Source of the DNA: Zychaea mexicana
Taxonomy: Eukaryota > Mucoromycota > Mucoromycetes > Mucorales > Lichtheimiaceae
Reading direction: 5' to 3'
DNA length: 64,000 nucleotides
Assembly (NCBI RefSeq): GCF_025766255.1
Contig: NW_026516715.1
Location: 62,001-126,000 of the forward strand
In this document: positions 58,076 through 64,000 of the stretch, in pieces
Layout: the number at the start of each line of letters is the position of its first letter
Position numbering within the stretch: the first letter of the stretch is position 1
Notes under the pieces: generated by a model
Databases searched by the model: none
The model's input: the letters and a program-made list of their open reading frames with translations, nothing else
Told to the model about the DNA's origin: nothing
Made by a program: the position numbers and the translations under genes

Positions 58076-59820
58076 TGCTCTTGGCAGGTTCGCTAACTGG
58101 AAAAGAGAAGCTGAGTGAAAAGCTGTTGAGTGTGAAGAAAAAAGAGAGGGAACACAGCAAAAGTGTGTGCGTGTGAGAGAGGCGTGTGAGACTCGAGAAA
58201 GGGGAGTATGAAAAGAGGAATTAGTTTAGCTCGTGAAGAGGTTGTAGCAGGAAGCACTGCTTACACAAATGCAGGCAAATACAAGCATATACGTATGGCC
58301 CCTCTTCTTTCTTTGCTGTTTAAATGGACTCAGCGGACGGCTTCCGCTTATTAACCCTTGCAAGTCGTACTCTCCTTATTTTTTTTCTGATGTATCTTCA
58401 TGAAACCTTTTTTCATCATACTCAGTGTTAGTTATGTACAAATCAAAGCACCATTTGTTCAATAAGACATTGTTTTTCTGCTGATATTTAATTAAAAGAC
58501 ACACTCTACTTCATCAGAACTCATCTTCATATTTCCATTTAAAGATAGGATATTGAGGTAATGCGTCCAAGAAGCGCTTCATTCTCTGCTGCATTGTATG
58601 CCCCTGTCCCTAATTACTGCGAGATTGCATAATAATCATTACTGCTTACTGTTATGGCTCTCGACATCCAGTACGTAGCGCCATTTTTGAAGTTTCTCTT
58701 CAAGAAGGATCCACTTCAACATTATCATGGTCATTCTGTCTAAAATGTAATGTATCTCATTATATATATATCCAGCTCTCGCTGTCTCCTATGTTGCCGC
58801 CATCAATAGATGCTACGGATGCTTTTCTGCTACTGTTACTATCATGCACTGCGTGCCATGGGTGTTGTATAATCTGGTTCTTGCTTACCGTCAACCTTAC
58901 CTTCAACTTCTCAATCAAGCCGTACTATGACTCTACAAAAATCACTTAATTTCTTTGATCTAACGCTTCCTTGAACTTTACACACCAAAGATGCTTGTTC
59001 ATCTTCCATGTGATTTCACCAGGATGTTTAGTATTTATTATAGTTGTAGAGCTAAAGATGATAGCAAAAAAAAATAGAGGCTCGGTACGAAAACTTTGGT
59101 TGTTCAAAGGTAGGGAGGTAGAACTTCCACTGAGAGTTTAAAGAGCGAGAGGAAACGGCAAAAGATTAATGTATCCGTCGTTATCAGGCGTTCGCAGCAG
59201 CAAGAAAAGTTGAGGTCAAGAGGAGAAGCAAGTAAAAAATGGGCCAAGTAGAGGCGAAGATGACCAACAAGTGGATGTGCGGCTGATGCCAATGCCCAGT
59301 ATTCCTGCTCGAACTCCAGCAGCAGAAGGCAGCATGTAGCATTGAGACAATCATTGCGCCGCACTTAGATACTAAGATAAGCATTAGCGTATATATCCTG
59401 TTGGCATACTTTCTTACAGTTAAAGATATTGCACAGCTTAAAAAAAAACAAATTTATTTGACAACTGTTCATCAGCAGCTAGTGTCAGAGTAAAATCAGC
59501 ATCATCCATATGTTTCCCGCCTCCAACAAACCTATTCTTTACATACCTTCTTGTCGCTATTTTGACTGTTCGTTGGGAGAAGCCAAGAGTTATGCTACGG
59601 CTTTTGAACGTATCTTGTGGTCTGGAGTATGTACAGTCATGCAGCTTGGCATTTATTGAGATAGAGGAATGCTGTGAGTAGCTGCTCATAAAAAATGTGG
59701 GGTTGGTAAGTCAGCGCATAGGTAACACAGAGTCGCCGCTTTAATTACTTCGCCAAGGCCGCGTATCTTTCATCTTACCTGTAGTAGACCTTTCGTATAA
59801 ACACACACACATCATATAAA
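58076..59820. other. Divergent intergenic region, no firm gene
   Basis: 1.7 kb between the IML2-type and CUE-domain genes, which are transcribed away from each other. Two small leftward frames, 59184-59384 (66 codons, one strongly hydrophobic helix) and 59438-59689 (83 codons), have no family match or splice support. Elsewhere AT rich. Confidence 0.45.
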
Positions 59821-61761
59821 ATGGCCGACCAAGAAAAAAAGACTCCCTTGGAAGAATCCGAACAAAGTCCAGAAGAAATGTCCCCTTTGCAATCAGTAAC
59901 AAGTCCATTGAGCTCTAATAACTCAAACCAACTTGCAGATAGCGATGCTACTTCGCCCAAAGCACCCACACAGCATCAATCACCACCAACTTCATCACCG
60001 TCGCCAGATCAAGCTACTACCACTAGTGGTACTGCTGAACAAACAGCGCATCAGCAGCAGGAACAACCGGAGCAGCAACAGCAACAGCAACAGCCCGGTA
60101 CCAACGAGCCAGCAATGTCCGAACCTGTTCGCACTCTGAAAGAAGCATTCCCGGAAACCGATGTTGATGTTATTGAAGCGATTCTCGTTAGCCAAAATAA
60201 CTCGGTCGAGCGGTCGTTCGAAGTTTTGCTGGGTATGTCAGATCCAAATTATAAGCCGGAAGAGACCCCACGGCCGCAACAACAACAACAGCAGCAACAG
60301 CAGAGCTTTGAAAACATGCAAGATGATCCCCCAGCTCCAGTCATGCCACCAAGACCCACAGGCGACCAAACAACCACTCAAGCTCCATATGGTTATTGGC
60401 AAGGACAGAACAATCAACAGCAGCAGCAGCCCCAGGAACCACGCTCTGTAGAAGATCAAATGCGTATGGATGAAGAATTTGCGAGACAATTGGCGTTACA
60501 AGATGAACAAGCTCGTGTACAACAGTACCGTAAATATTGTGAAGGAAAAGGACCAATCGTGGGATTATTGCATCTGACATGATTTTGCTATTGCATTAGG
60601 TCAGCAACAACAACGACAACAGCAGCAGGAAGATGACCAACCGCTGTTCAACTTTCAAGGTAAATTTGGAATGGGATACTACATATTTTATTTGAAATAC
60701 GAAGCTTTAGGATATGAAATGCAATTTCTCGGCACTTATAATGATGGTGATGGTATAGAGGACTTACCGGTCATCAAGGAAAGAGTTATCGAAGCTGGAA
60801 CTGGTAAGAAATGCATGCCAAGGCCTGATAAGGATCATAACCGCTGAAGCACACAACACATATGTTTATAGCGGCCAAGAAAAAGGTCATGGATCTCTAC
60901 GCTCAGTTCAAAGCCGGCCGTGCCGCTACCCCTCCTCCTAACCAAGGCTCTTCTATGCCAACGACAAATGCACAGTACAGAGGCTTGCCTAGCGACGAGG
61001 GTGACGATTTGCTTGCTGGTGATGTTTCTGCTCTCCGTCTTTCAGACAATGACGTTTATGCGCAAACAAGACCATCCGAAGGACAGCAACAAGGCGGTGT
61101 TATACATGTTAATCCACCTCTCAACAGACAGTCCAATCCAAATTTGAATGTGAATGAGCAAATCCGTGCTGACGAAGAACTTGCAAGACGGTTGGCACAA
61201 GAGGATCAATTTTGGGAATCGTCAAGAGGTACATATATATATATATATATATATATGCTTTTTGTTGGCACCAAAAACGAACAGTAGCTGACGGATGTTA
61301 TTTTTTTTTACTAACATGCCGAACCGTAGATAACAATGATAATGCCCCTCAAATGCCTCCACGGAGAACAACGTCACCCGCCATCGCTAGTTCTGAGCTG
61401 GAAGGTATTTAGTGGACGATGAAGAATGACATTTAGTGTATTTTTTATTATCATGGTAGCTTACATAGCAATACTAGGTGAAAGCGTGACACTTACTGCT
61501 GCACCAGCATCTACCCAAACTCCCACACCAAAGAAACCCGAAGAGCGCGCCGAAGAGAGAAGATCATATGTTATTCAGGACGAAGATGATTCTGATAATG
61601 ATGACTTGGTTGATGTGGATGCCGATGATTTGCAAAAGAAAGGTATGGATACTGTTAAAATTCAGAGTTGATAAGATGCAAATCATCTGATAGCGACTCC
61701 TAATACTTCTTTTTAATTAGAGGATAAGCCTCATGAGAAACCCACCACCTCCCCACATTAA
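59821..61761 (+). CDS. CUE-domain ubiquitin-binding protein (Cue5-like)
   Basis: Seven exons: 59821-60529, 60600-60659, 60759-60803, 60872-61228, 61330-61404, 61478-61642 and 61721-61761. The product is 483 aa; every junction is phase 1. Seen: a disordered N-terminus with Gln runs, then a CUE domain at about residues 103-143 (VRTLKEAFPETDVDVIEAIL, then NSVERSFEVLLGMSDP). The helix DEEFARQLALQDEQ appears and reappears later as DEELARRLAQEDQFW. There is a LPVIKERVIEAG segment as in Cue5, acidic QDEDDSDNDDLVDVD near the end, and a short Pro-rich tail. Cue5/TOLLIP proteins link ubiquitinated cargo to Atg8 for autophagy; that role is inferred. The uniform phase 1 introns allow exon skipping without frame loss. 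Confidence 0.88.
61232..61256. repeat. TA microsatellite in an intron
   Basis: TA dinucleotide run directly after the donor of intron 4 of the CUE-domain gene. Confidence 0.88.
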
Positions 61762-62098
61762 ATGATTGAATCTAAAACACCCTCCTTTATATTACTTCTA
61801 TTTCCCTCACAATCTAACAAATTACTTTTCGCGTAAACAATATCGTCACTACTATACATCCCCTCTTGGCCTTGCTAAGTTTACATAGCATAGTTGTACA
61901 CCATAGTTTTTAACAACTCGATCTCTTACACACTTCACTTATGGATAGTCTTTCTTTGAAGTGGTTTGCTCTAATCACTGAATATATACTTTTGTTTACA
62001 GGCACACAATGGTGAAAGGAGTGGGGATGTTATATGTACAAGGAAAAAATTACCCTCTAAGCAGATATATTCTGTAAGCAGTTATCTGTTATCACTGC
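61762..62098. other. Convergent 3' spacer
   Basis: Shared 3' flank of the CUE-domain gene and the leftward gene ending at 62099. Nothing else seen. Confidence 0.5.
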
Positions 62099-63048
62099 TT
62101 AACCAAAGAAACGCTTCCACATACTCGAAAGCGGTCCGCCAGAAGGATATTGACTTTGATCAGAAGGTGGTGATGATAATAATGTTGTCGAGGGATAGTC
62201 AATGCTTGAGAGGCGAGAAAAAATACCACTGTTTTTACTTCCATCTGTCTCCTTTGATTCCTCCATGGATCCATCCGGATATTTGATTCTCTTTATGGTT
62301 TCAGTGATCCCGTTTTGTGTACGAGTCATATAGGTTTCTTCGGTACCATCTGCCTTGACAACTCGGCGCTGAGAAGATGATGAAAAAGACCACTACAAAT
62401 GACAGGATGATATTGATCATTAAAAATACATCTATCATGATTCCCTTAAATCTTGCATACTATTACTGTACTACTTACACTGCTGTTTTGGGGAGAGGTT
62501 GAATCCTCGACCACTTGCCGTGGCTGCGCAAGTATCTCAGGGTCCTCCATTGAATTGAAAAGACGATCGTTCGATGGTAGCATCAAATCCAACAAAGTAC
62601 CAGTACCACTGTCTCCTGGTGCAGCTTGTCCACTAGGATTGCCAAACATGAATTGCAAAATGTTGGTCATGGGTGGAGGGCCCATATGATGTTGGTTTTG
62701 TTGATTGTGGAGTTCTGGATCTTGTACTATTACTGATGCCGATCGCGGGGCGTTTTCTTGCTGCTGTTCATCGTCAATAACGCTGTTGTTCTCATTTGAT
62801 GGAAGTGTTCCACGACTTTGGCGAGATTTGCTGGAAAGTTTTCTGAAATCGCTTCCATCGCCAAGCATTCCCGGTGGTTGAACGCCGTTGCTGTTAGTCT
62901 CAAAGGTAGTTACTGTCGGTCCATTCTGTTCGGGACCCAAAAGAGTATGAAAGAGCATGTTGAAAGTTCCTTGAACCATGCTGTTCATTGCTTGTTCAAT
63001 CATTTCAAGCTCTGACTGTGGAAAATCCGGGTCATTTTGACGTGGCAT
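62099..63048 (-). CDS. Unrecognised protein with HAX1-like tail, about 287 aa
   Basis: Exons 62479-63048 and 62099-62392 join in phase 0 across a GTAAGT/TAG intron. Seen: an N-terminal helical part (ELEMIEQAMNSMVQGTFNML), a disordered Gln/Asn/Ser-rich middle, and a C-terminal strand-like block RRVVKADGTEETYMTRTQNG followed by IKYPDGSMEESKET, ending MWKRFFG. The alternation of RRVV-x-DG-x-EET with T-x-T resembles the end of animal HAX1 and of fungal mitochondrial proteins of the Mpm1 kind, but this is a weak likeness. The start is not certain: a 5' exon beginning at an ATG near 63163 could be joined in frame to CTGCCACATAC near 63067 and would add about 18 residues. Confidence 0.6.
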
Positions 63049-64000
63049 ATTGAGGTATGTGGCAGCTTGTATAGAAACAAAAAGAAACAAAAATATCCTT
63101 GTTGCTGGTCTTATTAAACAAAGTCAGACTGTAACCTCCGACAGCATTAATGCAATTGTCATGTTCCATACATACGATATTAGTCTATTGCAATGTAGAG
63201 AAAAACTAAAAAAAACTGACACTTCTATTGAATGCTCATCTTGATAATTATCTACTAGTGTAGCATGTGCCTGGCTCTACTGCGAGAGGTTGGATTACTC
63301 GAGACGAAAGAATGGTCCTTGAGCAGCTGACTTTTGAAAAAAAAAATAGGGAAATGCTATGGGCAGGCATAACTTTGGGACACGACGTTTTGTTAATGAA
63401 CTACTTACTACCTTAGTACAGTTTGCCGTGCGATGCTCAAGCTTTTGGTGGCAGCATACATGTTGATCATTGTACTACTATTTTAGAATGACGATCAAGC
63501 TGGCGACAGTATCGTAAGCGAGATAGTCTCACGTTTAGCATAGTATGATCGAATTTGCGCAGATATTTCAAGATTTGCTTATTTTGATCTAATATATAGT
63601 ATCGCTTGACGATTGCCTAAGCCAGACTCGACCGACGCAGTCGTGAGCCAAGCACAATTGCAGCCATTCAGGCTCCCGCAGCAGCAATTTTTAAGAACTC
63701 ATGCATAACATACAAATGCAGAACTGCGGCACTGTCATACTTCGCATCGGTTCATTCAAGTTCTCACTGTCATCAGTTCCATATCAGGTTTCAACAATGC
63801 CTGCGCAAGGGCTTTTCGCATTTAGGACAGTACACAAAATTAATTTACAAGTGATAGCAATCAAACAAGGTCAATCAACTACAGTGCGAGAAAGGGGACT
63901 TGACATTTTTTAGTAGGTGGATCAGCTAGTGCTCTCTATGATAATTGAAAAATAGGCTAGCCAAAAGAAAAGCATCATCCCAATCAGTTACAGTAGCAGC
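63049..64000. other. Right-edge region, no gene seen
   Basis: Promoter side of the leftward gene and beyond. Short frames only; no tRNA or repeat recognised. Confidence 0.45.

Overview
This window comes from an intron-dense fungal nuclear genome, most likely an early-diverging fungus of the Mucoromycota (probably Mucorales). The evidence is short GT-AG introns in nearly every gene, many GA, CT and CA microsatellites, fungal-type housekeeping proteins and a two-finger iron-responsive GATA factor. No taxon can be fixed without a search. Exon models were built by hand from splice sites, and I kept only models in which every exon junction stays in frame.

Region 1 to 15 kb is ordinary gene territory. 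It holds a NIPA-type magnesium transporter (running off the left edge), an unrecognised disordered protein, a small membrane-anchored J-protein, class II fumarase, the Golgi protein YIF1, the Rab escort protein and an F-box/LRR protein.

Region 16 to 30 kb is accessory. It opens with a complete Mutator-like element (16165-20078) with 104-bp perfect terminal repeats, a perfect 9-bp target duplication and an intact 943-aa transposase fused to an OTU-type cysteine protease. Next come an orphan low-complexity membrane gene, inverted and direct repeats, a strongly A/C-biased block of decayed repeats, and about 5 kb with no convincing gene.

Region 30 to 43 kb returns to core genes: an SreA/Fep1-type siderophore GATA repressor with a perfect ATCTGATAA site in its own promoter, a Cep120-like C2 protein, importin alpha, the E2 subunit of pyruvate dehydrogenase, ATP synthase subunit k and a secreted double-psi beta-barrel protein.

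Region 46.8 to 53.7 kb is the most unusual part. It holds an apparently intact 13-exon Fanzor (e eukaryotic relative of TnpB, an RNA-guided nuclease) with all three RuvC acidic motifs and a zinc ribbon. One of its introns carries a 1.67-kb TIR transposon inserted 11 bases after the 5' splice site. Divergent from it lies a tandem array of about six exon/intron-like units that share a motif inside their introns but have no common reading frame. A 41-bp minisatellite follows.

Region 54 to 63 kb is again core: an IML2/TTC39-type protein with an 8-nt microexon, a CUE-domain ubiquitin-binding protein and an unrecognised protein with a HAX1-like tail.
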